From Pseudomonadota bacterium (lineage in GTDB: Bacteria > Myxococcota_A > Polyangia > Haliangiales > Haliangiaceae), in contig JAKSDA010000438.1 of the NCBI GenBank assembly GCA_022360315.1, positions 52,832-116,831 of the forward strand: a stretch of 64,000 bases of DNA, in the 5' to 3' direction. The notes beneath the pieces were generated by a model. That model made no database searches and was not told the origin of the DNA. It worked only from the letters and a program-made list of their open reading frames with translations. Shown in pieces: positions 25,601-37,520 of the stretch (its first letter is position 1; each line of letters begins with the position of its first letter). The translations under genes and the position numbers were made by a program.

Positions 25601-26401
25601 TCAGCGCTGCCAGCCGAAAGAGACCACCAGGTGGCGCGGCAAGATGGCATTGAGTCGGCCGAACAAGCGCGCGAAGGCGTACTGGACACCGGCCAGATAC
25701 GGCCCGCGGCGATACCTGACGCCGAGACCGACAGGGATCTCGTAGGTGTCGCCGAAGCTGTCGATCTGGCCGGCGATGCCAGTGTGAAATACCCCTGAAA
25801 CTCCGGCGCCGACCCGCACGGTCAGCCACAGCGGCAGATTTATAAAATCATCGTTACCCAGGTCGCGATTGCTCAACCCGAACGCCAGATAGGGAGCGGC
25901 ATGCACACCGAGCCGGCCGCGTTGCCAGTGCCAGTCCAGACCCAGATGCAGTTGCAACTCGATCGGATCGAGCTCGCGCGCGACCAGCCGGACCCGCGCG
26001 CCGAGCTGCCGGCGAATATCGTACAAAACATCGATGCCCGGGTTGCGGTAGCGCTCGTCACAGTCCGACAAGCACAGCCCACCGCCAGCATCGACCAGGC
26101 CGAGCGCGCGGTGGCTGTGCACAACTCCGAGTGTGACGCGATCCACTACCCGCAGGTATACGTCGGGCGCGAGTGACACCGGCCGGGGCAGAATTCCGCG
26201 CTCTGCGTCAGTGACTTCGGCATGCGCGATGACGGTAATCGTCCGGCCGGCTGGCCGGTTATTCGCTCGATCGAATGGCCGGCCGTCGGGCTGATCGGAT
26301 AGTCTGACCGGGTTGGCCAGCGCGCTTGCCGCTGGGCCAGCCACGACCATGACGATTCCGAGTCCGATCCATACACTCTTGCTCACGATGCTGGTGAGCA
26401 T
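25601..26401 (-). CDS. Predicted outer-membrane beta-barrel protein
   Basis: Exported protein of about 266 aa beginning with a hydrophobic signal segment (IGLGIVMVVAGPAASALA). The mature part alternates hydrophobic and polar residues in about eight strand pairs, with aromatic girdles such as LGLDWHWQRGRLGVHAAPYLAFGL and LGVRYRRGPYLAGVQYAFARLFG, and terminates in FGWQR, near the usual terminal aromatic of barrels. This is a structural guess rather than a family match. The start at 26401 or 26425 overlaps the 5' end of the divergent deacetylase (ATG 26349) by at least 53 bp. Confidence 0.55.
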   Translation of the reverse strand: MLTSIVSKSVWIGLGIVMVVAGPAASALANPVRLSDQPDGRPFDRANNRPAGRTITVIAHAEVTDAERGILPRPVSLAPDVYLRVVDRVTLGVVHSHRALGLVDAGGGLCLSDCDERYRNPGIDVLYDIRRQLGARVRLVARELDPIELQLHLGLDWHWQRGRLGVHAAPYLAFGLSNRDLGNDDFINLPLWLTVRVGAGVSGVFHTGIAGQIDSFGDTYEIPVGLGVRYRRGPYLAGVQYAFARLFGRLNAILPRHLVVSFGWQR

Positions 26402-27125
26402 AGCTGCTTGCGCCAGCGAGCGCATCGCGGACCACGACGAGGTGTACTACGGGTGGGACGACCGGCGAGTTTTGTGCGGGGTCAGTATCGACGATGGGCT
26501 GGGCAACTCGATCGAGAACATCACCGAAGGACTGGCCCGCGCGGCCGAGCGCCGCGAAGTGCTGGTATTGTACGCCCACGAGCCCGGTGACAGCATTTCG
26601 ACCGAGAGGCTCGAGGCCGTGCTGGCGGCGGCTGCCGGGCTGGGGCTCGAATTTGTCACATTCGCAGACCTCGCGCTCGGACCGCGCACGCCGCGCGGTG
26701 GCGTGGCGGTGACATTCGACGACTCATTCGTGACCGCGTGGCACGACAGTCGGGAGCTATTTGCCAACTACCAGGCGAGGGTGACGTTTTTTGTGACTCG
26801 CTTCGACCGCCAGGTTGAATCCAGCACTGGCTTGTCCAAGCTCGAAGAGCTGCGCGACGACGGTCATGCGATCGAATCGCACGGCCTTCGTCACATCGAC
26901 GCACCGGCGTACGTGGCCGATCACGGCCTGCAAGCGTATGTGGCCGACGAGCTGTTGCCATCGCTTCAGGTGATGCGGCAACTCGGATTCGAGCCCACGT
27001 CGTTTTCGTACCCCTATGGAGCTCGTACCTCGGAGCTCGACAGCGCCATCCTCGACCACGTGCACCTGGTTCGTTCGCTGGCCTGGATGTATCCGTACCC
27101 ATTTATCCAACATCCGTGTCCCTGA
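26349..27125 (+). CDS. NodB-type polysaccharide deacetylase, lipoprotein
   Basis: Predicted envelope carbohydrate N-deacetylase of 258 aa. It has a short signal segment LLLTMLVSIAAC whose final Cys is a good lipobox. The NodB motifs are VAVTFDDSF (catalytic and metal aspartates), the metal histidines in IESHGLRHIDA, and FSYPYGARTSEL (motif 3). An in-frame ATG at 26313 is upstream; 26349 is chosen as it opens the signal peptide. It lies divergent to, and 5'-overlapping with, the beta-barrel-like gene. Confidence 0.78.
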   Translation: MTIPSPIHTLLLTMLVSIAACASERIADHDEVYYGWDDRRVLCGVSIDDGLGNSIENITEGLARAAERREVLVLYAHEPGDSISTERLEAVLAAAAGLGLEFVTFADLALGPRTPRGGVAVTFDDSFVTAWHDSRELFANYQARVTFFVTRFDRQVESSTGLSKLEELRDDGHAIESHGLRHIDAPAYVADHGLQAYVADELLPSLQVMRQLGFEPTSFSYPYGARTSELDSAILDHVHLVRSLAWMYPYPFIQHPCP

Positions 27126-27140
27126 CCCGAAACACCTCTA

Positions 27141-27330
27141 AACCTCATCGTCAACGCCTACCATGCCGTGGGCAAGCACGGCTTTATCAAAGTAACCGCA
27201 GCACGAGTCGATGTGACGCCTGTTCAGGCCATGCTCGACTCCAAGCTGCGCGCCCTCGCTCCCGAGCAGCATTGATGGAAGCGGCAAGACGGTGATGCTT
27301 GTGGACGATGAAAGCTCATCATGCCCAAAA
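27141..27330 (+). pseudogene. Relic of a hybrid histidine kinase
   Basis: One frame reads NLIVNAYHAVGKHGFIKVTAARVDV, recognisable as the ATP-binding N-box of a histidine kinase, and stops at 27273-27275. Immediately after, in a shifted frame, SGKTVMLVDDES matches the start of a receiver domain. The kinase's other domains are absent. This is a short decayed remnant, not a functional gene. Confidence 0.6.
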
Positions 27331-27404
27331 CTTTATTCGCACCCTTCTCGCTGGCTCTGGAGGTGTTTCAGTCATCGAGTCGATTGTGGAATGACTCTAT
27401 ACTG

Positions 27405-28106
27405 TCAGGAAGCCAGCTGACAATACCAAGCATGAATGAGGAGAGTCTGGAAGAACAGTATTGGTGGGTCAAAGCCGCTCGCTGCAATGATCGATGCAAC
27501 TTCGTGTGGCGGGAGCACTGCGACATCCCGGCCATAAGAGGCGCGAAATTTGTCGACTTCCTCGGCGGGGATCTCAGCATAACGCAACATCCGTACCCAA
27601 ACCTCGACAAGGCTTTTATACGCTGAGGCCGACATATCGGAGGCCAGATCACAACTCACCAAATAACCATCGGGGCGAAGTCGTGCGGCGATTTGACGAA
27701 AAAAGTTGCGCCGCTCCTCTGGCTGTACGAGGAAATGAGAAACCAGAATAGACGTTGCCGCATCGAACGGATCCGATTTGGCGAGCGAATCGAGATAGTC
27801 GTCATGGAACGTGCAACGCGATGCGATGCCGCATTCTTCGGCTCGTTGGCGACAGATGTCCAGCATTGGTGTCGCAGGTTCTACAGCAGTAAACCGCCAC
27901 TGCGGAAACGCCTGAGCAAGGTCGATCAACTCCGAACCGGTTCCAACGCCGACACAGAGAATCCGCGCGTCGACAGGAAGCTCGGAAAGCACCAATCGGA
28001 TAAATAAATGGAGCGCGTCGCGTATGGGTGCCAACTTGGCGAATCGCTCGTCGTAGGAAGAAGCGCATTCTCGGTCAAAGACAACAGGGGATTCTCGACT
28101 CTGCAT
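27405..28106 (-). CDS. Class I SAM-dependent methyltransferase
   Basis: Cytoplasmic methyltransferase of 233 aa. It has SAM motif I ARILCVGVGTGSELIDLA, the acidic strand-2 end FTAVEPATPMLDICRQRA, and LARLRPDGYLVSCDLAS-like post-motif III. Start 28106 is preferred over 28160 because the N-terminus MQSRESPVVFDRECASSYDERFAKL is the family's usual beginning; neither has a clear Shine-Dalgarno. Base composition here is lower in GC than neighbours and the gene is isolated between a kinase relic and empty DNA, hinting at acquisition or a rearrangement breakpoint. Substrate unknown. Confidence 0.8.
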   Translation of the reverse strand: MQSRESPVVFDRECASSYDERFAKLAPIRDALHLFIRLVLSELPVDARILCVGVGTGSELIDLAQAFPQWRFTAVEPATPMLDICRQRAEECGIASRCTFHDDYLDSLAKSDPFDAATSILVSHFLVQPEERRNFFRQIAARLRPDGYLVSCDLASDMSASAYKSLVEVWVRMLRYAEIPAEEVDKFRASYGRDVAVLPPHEVASIIAASGFDPPILFFQTLLIHAWYCQLAS

Positions 28107-28160
28107 GACATGTGCTTTCAACTGGATGGGTAATCGGTATTGTATGCGGCCGAGTGCCAT

Positions 28161-28511
28161 GTGGGCAGCGGCTGCTAGCTGGTGTCTGCCCCGAAATGGC
28201 TAATTACCTGAAAACAATAGATAATCTGGCATTCTGCTGGGGAGGCTGGGACTGGTCATTTCCCGATTAAAGGCCGAATTCGAAGGATTAGGCGGCTTGA
28301 GGGGGTAAAAACTGGTATCGGGAGGGGACGTCAGTTGTGGAATGGGGCGGGTTAGAGTATGTCACCACCTCGCCGTCGACAGGTCGCAGCTGCCGAGGAC
28401 GATTCTGCAAGCGACCGGAGCCGGGCGCCTGCAGCTCGATCTTCGGCGAGCCTCGCTCGACCGCCGATGTCGACGCCGTGGCTGACAAGAGCCCATTTGC
28501 TGGCCTGGCAG
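28161..28511. other. Intergenic stretch without recognised gene
   Basis: Short open frames on both strands here have no recognisable domain and no good start context. Together with the kinase relic at 27141-27330 it frames the methyltransferase with degenerate DNA. Confidence 0.4.
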
Positions 28512-29186
28512 CTACAGACTCAACGCATTCACGAGGTCCTGGAGATCCTTGACGACGAAGTCGGGTTTGTCGACGTTCGGGTAAAGTGGCTTTCCCGGGC
28601 GTGTAATAAAGGCCGTTCGTAGTCCTGCGTTCTTTGCGCCCGCTAGGTCCCATGCGTGCGCTGCGACCATCAAAGCTTCTTCGGGCTTTACATCCAGGTC
28701 GTCGACGACGAGTCGATAGGTGGCCGGGTGAGGTTTGTATTTTTTGATGTCTTCAACGCTGTAGCGCTTTTCGAAAAAATCAGTCAGCCCGGCGTTCTTG
28801 AACTGCGTCTCGACTCCCTTGTGCGAGGAGTTCGTCAAGCTCACAAGACGGAAGCCCGATTCCTCGAGAGTTCTTAACCCCTGCACGACGTCGGGATGCG
28901 GGGGCAGTGATCTGAGAGGTGTCACGATCGCTGCCTTGGCCTGTTCGTAGTCGAGTGCGATCCCTCGCGTGTCTGCGACCATCATCAACGCCGCCGTGCC
29001 GATTTCCCCGAAGGCGTGATAGTTGTCGGTGAGCGTCTCGACCAACGAGTAGTGCAACATGGTGGAGAACCAAAGCGGCAGGAGTTCTTCCCTCCCGCCG
29101 AGTGCTTTTCCAACGGATGCCCTCAACGGCTGCATGTCGAGGAGTGTTTCGTTGACATCGAAGATGAGTAATTTCGGCTTGTGCAT
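28512..29186 (-). CDS. Haloacid dehalogenase type II (HAD superfamily)
   Basis: HAD hydrolase of 224 aa, the usual L-2-haloacid dehalogenase length. Motif I is FDVNETLLDM with the nucleophile Asp; motif II is SLTNSSHKG; motif III is KPHPATYRL; motif IV is MVAAHAWDLAGAKNAGL, the W-D-x-x-G-A variant typical of type II dehalogenases. The frame is open upstream into the permease region, but ATG 29186 gives the family N-terminus MHKPKLLIFDVNETLLD. It lies 137 bp after the BMP transporter operon on the same strand; no functional link is obvious. Confidence 0.88.
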   Translation of the reverse strand: MHKPKLLIFDVNETLLDMQPLRASVGKALGGREELLPLWFSTMLHYSLVETLTDNYHAFGEIGTAALMMVADTRGIALDYEQAKAAIVTPLRSLPPHPDVVQGLRTLEESGFRLVSLTNSSHKGVETQFKNAGLTDFFEKRYSVEDIKKYKPHPATYRLVVDDLDVKPEEALMVAAHAWDLAGAKNAGLRTAFITRPGKPLYPNVDKPDFVVKDLQDLVNALSL

Positions 29187-29323
29187 GGCTTTCCCTGGAG
29201 CTGTGGGAGCTTCCGACGTGATAGCGAGAGCTCCGGTGTGTTCTGAGGATACCTGGTGGTCCGTTCGCACCCACAGTACAGCTGCCGATACGAGAACTGA
29301 ACGACGACGATTCGGCAGTGAGC

Positions 29324-30233
29324 TCAATCGCTGTCGTACGGCTGGCCAAGGGCCTGGGGAGGCCGCGACCGGCCGATGAAGCCGGCCAGCGTGATCATGG
29401 TCAAGATATAGGGAAACATCTGCGTCAGCTCGTTCGGTACGCCGATACTGTAGGTCTGCAATTTGATCTGTACCGCCTCGGCAAGGCCGAAGAGCAAGCA
29501 TGCCGCGCATGCCCATTGCGGTCGCCAGCTGCCCATGATGACGGCGGCCAGGGCGATGTAGCCGCGCCCGGCCGACATGTTCTCGACAAACCCTCGAACC
29601 GACAGAGCGAGCCACGCGCCACCCACGCCGGCAAGTGCGCCAGAGGCCAGGACGCCCTGCCAGCGCACTGCGTTGACCGTGATGCCCAGGGTGTGCGCGG
29701 CCTCGGGATGATCGCCAACCGCACGCAATCGCAACCCCCAACGAGTTCGCCACACCAGTACATACGCTGCAATGGCCAGTAGCACGACTAGCCAGAATAC
29801 TGGATTAGAAAAAATACCGGTCTCGAAACCGGGAATCTCGGGTGAATTGGACGCCGAGTCGTAGAGCAGTTTGAGTAAATAACGGGTCAGTCCGGCGGCG
29901 AGTAGATTGATCGCGACACCGGCGACGATCTGATCGGCCTTGAATGTGATAACGACAAGGCCGTATAGCGCTGCGATGAGCACGCCACCCAGTGCCCCGG
30001 CAATGACAGCGGCGGCAATCGGGTTGGGCTCGTAGCCGACCAGAGTGTACTGATTCGACTCGTAGGCGGCCACGGCACCGGTAAATGCACCGGTCAGCAA
30101 GATGCCTTCGAGGGCGATGTTGATCACACCAGAGCGCTCGGACATGACCCCGCCGAGCGCAGCAAGAGCATAGGGCACTGTGATGCGCAGAGTTTGCGCC
30201 ACAAAGGCAATGGTAAAGAGACTGGCAAAGAAC

Positions 30234-30241
<8 letters not shown>
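29324..30241 (-). CDS. Nucleoside ABC transporter permease (NupQ/BmpC-like)
   Basis: Inner-membrane permease of 305 aa, branched-chain/BPD type 2 fold, eight to ten hydrophobic segments. The blocks LAALGGVMSERSGVINIALEGILLTGAF and FKADQIVAGVAINLLAAGLTRYLL are diagnostic of the second permease of BMP-type (guanosine/nucleoside) importers. The frame extends upstream but ATG 30241 is the natural start, overlapping the other permease stop by eight bases. Fourth gene of the importer operon. Confidence 0.88.
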
Positions 30242-33088
<2,847 letters not shown>

Positions 33089-33150
33089 GCTCTCATCGTC
33101 CCTTCAAAATGGGCGCTCGCAAATCCGTGCCCGAGCACAGGCCACTCCTC

Positions 33151-34224
33151 TCACTCGAACGGGACCTTGATCTCACCCGCGATGATCTTCTTGGTCAACC
33201 CGTTTACTCTGTCGACCACATCCTGGCTCAGCCGGTCCTTGTTGTTGTCGTCGTAGACGAAGCCCACCCCATCTTCGGCCAGACCAAACTCCTGCAAACC
33301 GTTGCGAAACTCGCCCGCGACAGTCGCCTTGATGGTGTCAAAGACGACCACGTCGACTCGTTTGAGCATGCTGGTCAGGACACAGCAAGGAGCCACATGG
33401 AACTGGTCGCTGTCCACGCCAATGGCCCATTTTTTCTTCTCCTTGGCCGCATTGAACACACCATCGCCCGTCTTGCCGCTGGCGTGGTAGATCACGTCGG
33501 ACCCGCCTTCATACTGGCTGAGCGCCAGCTCTTGGCCCTTGTTGGGGTTGTTGAATGCCTTTCCCGTGGTACCCGCGTATGCCGACAGGATCTTGCAGTC
33601 CGGACATACGTGCTTGACCCCAGCTTGATAACCGGCCTCGAACTTGCGGATCAGCGGGATCTTCATACCGCCGACAAATCCGACGGTTTTGACCTTGGTA
33701 ATGATCCCGGCAATGGCGCCAATCAGGAACGAACCTTCGTGTTCGCGAAAACGCAAGCCGACCAGGTTGGACGGTATGGTCGATGGATCGTCCGGTACGG
33801 TGTAATCGACACAGGCGAATTTCACTTTGGGAAAGTCTCTGGCGATCTTGGTGATATCATCGGTGAATAGAAATCCCACCCCGAAGACGAGATCGTGTCC
33901 GGCCGCCGCGAGCTGCCGCAGTGCGGCTTCGCGCTCGGAGCCCTCACCCGGTTCGACCTCGCGAATGGTGACTCCAAGTTCTGTTTCGGCCCACTTGAGT
34001 CCGCGATAGGCGGAGTCGTTAAACGATTTATCACCGCGGCCGCCAACGTCGTAGACCAAGCCGATTTTTATCCCGCTCTTGGCCGCGCTCGGCGCGGCCG
34101 GCTTGTCGGGCGTCTGCGACCCGGCCGGGCTGTTGTCCTGGCCCGCGGTTTCTTTCTTCTTACAACCCGCCGTGGCAACGGCCACAGCGAGCACGGCGAT
34201 CGCGAAAAAGAACGGCTGTTTCAT
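33151..34224 (-). CDS. BMP-family substrate-binding lipoprotein (nucleoside importer)
   Basis: Periplasmic binding protein of about 357 aa. The signal sequence ends AVATAGC (lipobox) and is followed by a Lys/Gly/Pro linker. The mature part shows BMP-family blocks GIKIGLVYDVGGRGDKSFND, VEPGEGSEREAALRQLAAAG, FGVGFLFTDDITKIARDFP, HEGSFLIGAIAGI and GKTGDGVFNAAKEKKKWAIGVD. These proteins bind purine nucleosides, so the operon (this gene, ATPase, two permeases) is probably a nucleoside salvage importer. Start 34239 is also in frame; 34224 keeps the signal peptide compact. Confidence 0.9.
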   Translation of the reverse strand: MKQPFFFAIAVLAVAVATAGCKKKETAGQDNSPAGSQTPDKPAAPSAAKSGIKIGLVYDVGGRGDKSFNDSAYRGLKWAETELGVTIREVEPGEGSEREAALRQLAAAGHDLVFGVGFLFTDDITKIARDFPKVKFACVDYTVPDDPSTIPSNLVGLRFREHEGSFLIGAIAGIITKVKTVGFVGGMKIPLIRKFEAGYQAGVKHVCPDCKILSAYAGTTGKAFNNPNKGQELALSQYEGGSDVIYHASGKTGDGVFNAAKEKKKWAIGVDSDQFHVAPCCVLTSMLKRVDVVVFDTIKATVAGEFRNGLQEFGLAEDGVGFVYDDNNKDRLSQDVVDRVNGLTKKIIAGEIKVPFE

Positions 34225-34789
34225 GGCTTGCAAACTCACTCTTTGGAAGATCGAGAGAACGCATGCGAATCGTTATCACGGGAAAAACCGACCGGGGCCG
34301 ACCATAAACCCGAGGTCTGACATATCACGATCGAGCACTGCCAGGTGCCCTGCGTGGCCCGATATCCGTAAGGTGGGTAATTTTTGTTACTTTTTTATGC
34401 TGCAAAATAAACAGATGCATTGGTTCTGGACCGGACAAAGCGTTTCTTTGCCAAGCCGATGTATGGGCGGCCGCGACTCGGGCTGTGCGGGCGAACAGGC
34501 GAACAATCGAAGAACCGTTGCGCGATGGCTCTGCGCACAACGCCACTTCGCACCCTTGCCGGGACGTCCGAACACTTTTCACATTTCTCGATTGCATTGT
34601 GTCTGTGACTTGCGTATAAGGGTGCGCCTTTGTCGGCTACATCAGGGTACATTCAGCCGCAACGGGGAGGGCTGAAGTAGGAATACCTGCATGTCCAAGG
34701 TCCCTGGGACGTACAGGGCTGCTGACATGGGGTCCGTGTACCTGTTTTGCGATGTCAGTCGCGGGGAGTTACTAGTAGGAGAAAATCGA
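34225..34789. other. Divergent intergenic region
   Basis: About 560 bp separate the BMP operon from the protease. Part is AT-richer than the genes (34375-34410). No small gene or known riboswitch fold was recognised. It should contain the promoters of both divergent units. Confidence 0.4.
34592..34620 (+). promoter_or_regulatory. Possible sigma-70-like promoter for the protease gene
   Basis: TTGCAT (34592-34597) and TATAAG (34615-34620) are 17 bp apart, upstream of the protease start at 34790. The -10 is a 5/6 match; the -35 is weak. Confidence 0.3.
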
Positions 34790-36778
34790 ATGAGTAGAAG
34801 AAATGTATTAGTAGATTCTTTGGTGGTCCTGATGGCCGGGGCCTTGATCGGAGGTTGTGCGGCGGGTGCCGGACCGGACGAAAAGGTCCCGCCCGGTCCC
34901 ATGGTGGTTGGCGAGGAGGTGAGCAAATCGCTGCGTTCGCCGGCTTATACAGCTCCGAAGGTAGCCGGCCACGCCCAGTTGATCTGGCAAGAAGAGCTTC
35001 ATCACGCCGATGCGACCTATATCGCTGCCCACTTCGCGAAATTTTCACTGCCCGAAGGGGCGCATCTGGTCGTGCGTACACCGGACGGCAATCGCCAGGT
35101 CCGCTATGCCGGCACCGGCAAGAACGTGCCCGCGGGCGAGGGGTTCTGGGCCACGCACATGCCGGGCAATCGAGCCATCCTCGAGCTTCACAGCTCGGTC
35201 TCGCTGGGCCAGGGCGCAGTCGAGCTCGATCGTTTTGCCCGCGGTCTGGACGCCTGGACCAAACTCGGCGACGACATCGCGGCCGATCTGATCTCGAAGG
35301 ATTACGATAGCGAGGCTATTTGCGGCGCGGATGACTCGGAATGGGCCAAGTGTTATCAGTCCAGCGAGCCGACGGTGTACGACGAGTCCCGCGCAGTGGC
35401 CCGCCTGATGATCAACGGCAGCAGCGGCTGCACCGGCTGGCTGGTCGGCAGTGAGGGTCATGTCATGACCAACGAGCACTGCATTGGCAGCTCTTCGTCG
35501 GCGGCCAATACCGATTTCGAATTCATGGCCGAGGGAGCCACGTGCGGCACGGATTGCAGCTCGTGGGGCGCGTGCCCGGGTGATGTCGTGGCGTCGAGCT
35601 CGACCTTGGTCAAAAAGAACGCCAGCCTGGATTACACCCTGGTCAAACTGCCGACCAACCCGTCCGGAACGTACGGCTACATGCAGATGCGCGAGACTGG
35701 CGGCGTGGTCGGCGAGCGCATCTACATTCCCCAGCATCCGGCGGTGTGGGGCAAGCGCATTGCCATGAAAGCCGGCGCCGACGACGCCACGATCACCAGC
35801 AAGAGCAGCCCTGCGTGCAGCTCGGGTGCGCCGGTACCAGACGTGGGATATTTTGCCGATACCCAGGGCGGCTCGTCCGGTTCGCCGGTCCTGGCCTATG
35901 ACGACCATCTGGTTGTCGCGCTCCATCACTGCGCCAACTGCCCCAACCGCGGTGTGCCCATCGAGGCCATCGTCGACGATCTCCAGGCGAGCAACGATGT
36001 GCCCAACGACGCCATCGGTAATGGTTGTACTCCGCAGCCCATTGCCGACGCCGGGCCGGACCGCACGATCTGCCTGGGCGAGACCACCACGATCGGTACA
36101 CCTGCCGAGCCCGATCACACCTATAGCTGGTCGCCGGGCGGCGCTACCACGGCCCAGGTCGATGTATCGCCGAGCACGACCACGACCTATACGGTCACTG
36201 CGACGACCTCGTGCGGCAGCAAGTCAGATTCGGTCATCGTGTCGGTCGACACCGGTGCAGGTGGCTTCAACGATGATTTCGAGGGCGATATCTCGGGCTG
36301 GAGCCTGAGTGGCCTGTGGCACAAGACGACCAGCTCGAGCTGCGCCAGCCCGGGCTATTCGTCGCCTGTGAGCGCGCTCTACTACGGCCAGGATTCGAGC
36401 TGCGATTACCGGACCGGCAGCACTTCCAACTCGGGCAGCGCGACATCGCCGACCATCGGTGGCATCACCACGAGCTCGGCCCTGACCTTCCAGTACTTCC
36501 GCCAGGTCGAGAGCTACAACGGCAACTACGACGAGACCATCGTCGAGGTGTCGAGCAATGGCGGTGCGAGCTGGAACGAGGTGTGGAAGAAGAACTCGAG
36601 AGACGCGTCCGCGAGTGCGTGGACCTCGTCGGGATCGATCAGCCTGGGCGCGTATGCCGGCAGCAATATTCAGATCCGCTTCCGGTTCAACACGGTCGAC
36701 AGCATTTCCAATAACTTCACCGGTTGGTTCATCGACGACGTCGACGTGTCCGGATCGTCGAGCTGCCCGGCTCTGTGA
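34790..36778 (+). CDS. Trypsin-like serine protease lipoprotein with PKD-like and jelly-roll domains
   Basis: Exported protease of 662 aa, start chosen for AGGAG eight bases upstream. Lipobox LIGGC (C23). The catalytic triad is readable: H230 in TNEHC, D281 in LDYTLVKL and S363 in GGSSGSP. Residues before 200 form a pro- or regulatory region. After the protease domain come a PKD/Ig-like segment (PIADAGPDRTICLGETTTIG, about 420-485) and a C-terminal MAM-like jelly roll (FNDDFEGDISGWSLSG to about residue 655), both usual for cell-surface binding. Such secreted protease/binding modules suit predatory or scavenging myxobacteria; the target is unknown. Confidence 0.85.
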   Translation: MSRRNVLVDSLVVLMAGALIGGCAAGAGPDEKVPPGPMVVGEEVSKSLRSPAYTAPKVAGHAQLIWQEELHHADATYIAAHFAKFSLPEGAHLVVRTPDGNRQVRYAGTGKNVPAGEGFWATHMPGNRAILELHSSVSLGQGAVELDRFARGLDAWTKLGDDIAADLISKDYDSEAICGADDSEWAKCYQSSEPTVYDESRAVARLMINGSSGCTGWLVGSEGHVMTNEHCIGSSSSAANTDFEFMAEGATCGTDCSSWGACPGDVVASSSTLVKKNASLDYTLVKLPTNPSGTYGYMQMRETGGVVGERIYIPQHPAVWGKRIAMKAGADDATITSKSSPACSSGAPVPDVGYFADTQGGSSGSPVLAYDDHLVVALHHCANCPNRGVPIEAIVDDLQASNDVPNDAIGNGCTPQPIADAGPDRTICLGETTTIGTPAEPDHTYSWSPGGATTAQVDVSPSTTTTYTVTATTSCGSKSDSVIVSVDTGAGGFNDDFEGDISGWSLSGLWHKTTSSSCASPGYSSPVSALYYGQDSSCDYRTGSTSNSGSATSPTIGGITTSSALTFQYFRQVESYNGNYDETIVEVSSNGGASWNEVWKKNSRDASASAWTSSGSISLGAYAGSNIQIRFRFNTVDSISNNFTGWFIDDVDVSGSSSCPAL

Positions 36779-36827
36779 GCTGATCGTCTGTGAGCGTCTC
36801 GAACAGCGTTCGGGAACGTTCGCCGCG

Positions 36828-36850
36828 TGAGCCCCGGTTTCCGGGGCTCA
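36828..36850. terminator. Hairpin terminator between convergent genes
   Basis: A perfect 10-bp stem (TGAGCCCCGG, loop TTT, CCGGGGCTCA) follows the protease stop by about 50 bp and ends on the stop codon of the convergent gene. There is no U tract, so it may be a bidirectional, Rho-assisted or barrier hairpin. Confidence 0.6.
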
Positions 36851-37375
36851 CACCGGCAAGCTCTTGCCGCCAGTCCGGCCAGAGGGCGGCTCGCCGCGCG
36901 CGACCGAGTCGGTTGGTCTGGTCCGATCCGGTGAATCGATGAGTCGCCGCTGGCGCAAGCGCAGCCGCGCGAGGTATCTCGCGATAGTCCTGTCCATCGA
37001 CAGGCGCCTCAACAACGCAATATTGACCCAGCGCCGGGTTCCCGGTTCGGGTAGCTTGCCCAAGTAGTCGAATGTGCGGCGGTACTCCCGCTGTGCTCGG
37101 CGCCAGTGCCAGCGCACTTGCCTGGCTTCGTGGTGCTCGTGTCTGACCGCGGCAAATTCTCTCGAAACCACCTCCAGCCTGTCCGCGAGTACCCGGTGGC
37201 GGCGCCAGCGTTGCCACCGGGCTGCAACTCGCATGCTTTGCTGCAGGCGCCGCCTCTGCCTGCGCAATCGCCGCAACTTGCGCCGGGCGGCACGTTGCCC
37301 CTCGTCGTTTCCCCTAGGCTTGGCAGGAATGATCTCGTCGATGGGTCGGATACAGAGATCCTCGTGGCTGGCCAT
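36848..37375 (-). CDS. Arg-rich hypothetical protein
   Basis: Unrecognised very basic protein of about 175 aa. Residues 25-160 are packed with Arg (for example ARRKLRRLRRQRRRLQQ, RWQRWRRHRVLADRLEV, YLARLRLRQRRL), in helical heptad-like spacing, with an acidic N-terminal leader. No signal peptide. The open frame extends upstream to 37744 but that part is compositionally different, and ATG 37375 was chosen as the last start before the conserved-looking Arg region. Could bind nucleic acid or ribosomes; may also be a shadow of high-GC DNA, so confidence is modest. Confidence 0.45.
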   Translation of the reverse strand: MASHEDLCIRPIDEIIPAKPRGNDEGQRAARRKLRRLRRQRRRLQQSMRVAARWQRWRRHRVLADRLEVVSREFAAVRHEHHEARQVRWHWRRAQREYRRTFDYLGKLPEPGTRRWVNIALLRRLSMDRTIARYLARLRLRQRRLIDSPDRTRPTDSVARGEPPSGRTGGKSLPV

Positions 37376-37520
37376 TGTGAGACTGATAGAGTCAAAAGGG
37401 CTGGGAGCGTTCCCAGACAAACTGGTAAAACAATCCAAACGATGGTTTGGTTCGGGTTCGGCGAGGTGCTCGGAGAGATATATGGTCTGGACGGTATGAT
37501 CAAGCACGTGGAGGCTGTCA

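Noticed and set aside
29187..29753. Upstream extension of the dehalogenase frame
   Set aside because: It runs antisense-free but out of frame over the permease gene; family N-terminus begins at 29186.
34225..34789. Possible purine riboswitch before the nucleoside importer
   Set aside because: No conserved purine-aptamer core or loop sequences could be found by eye on the minus strand.
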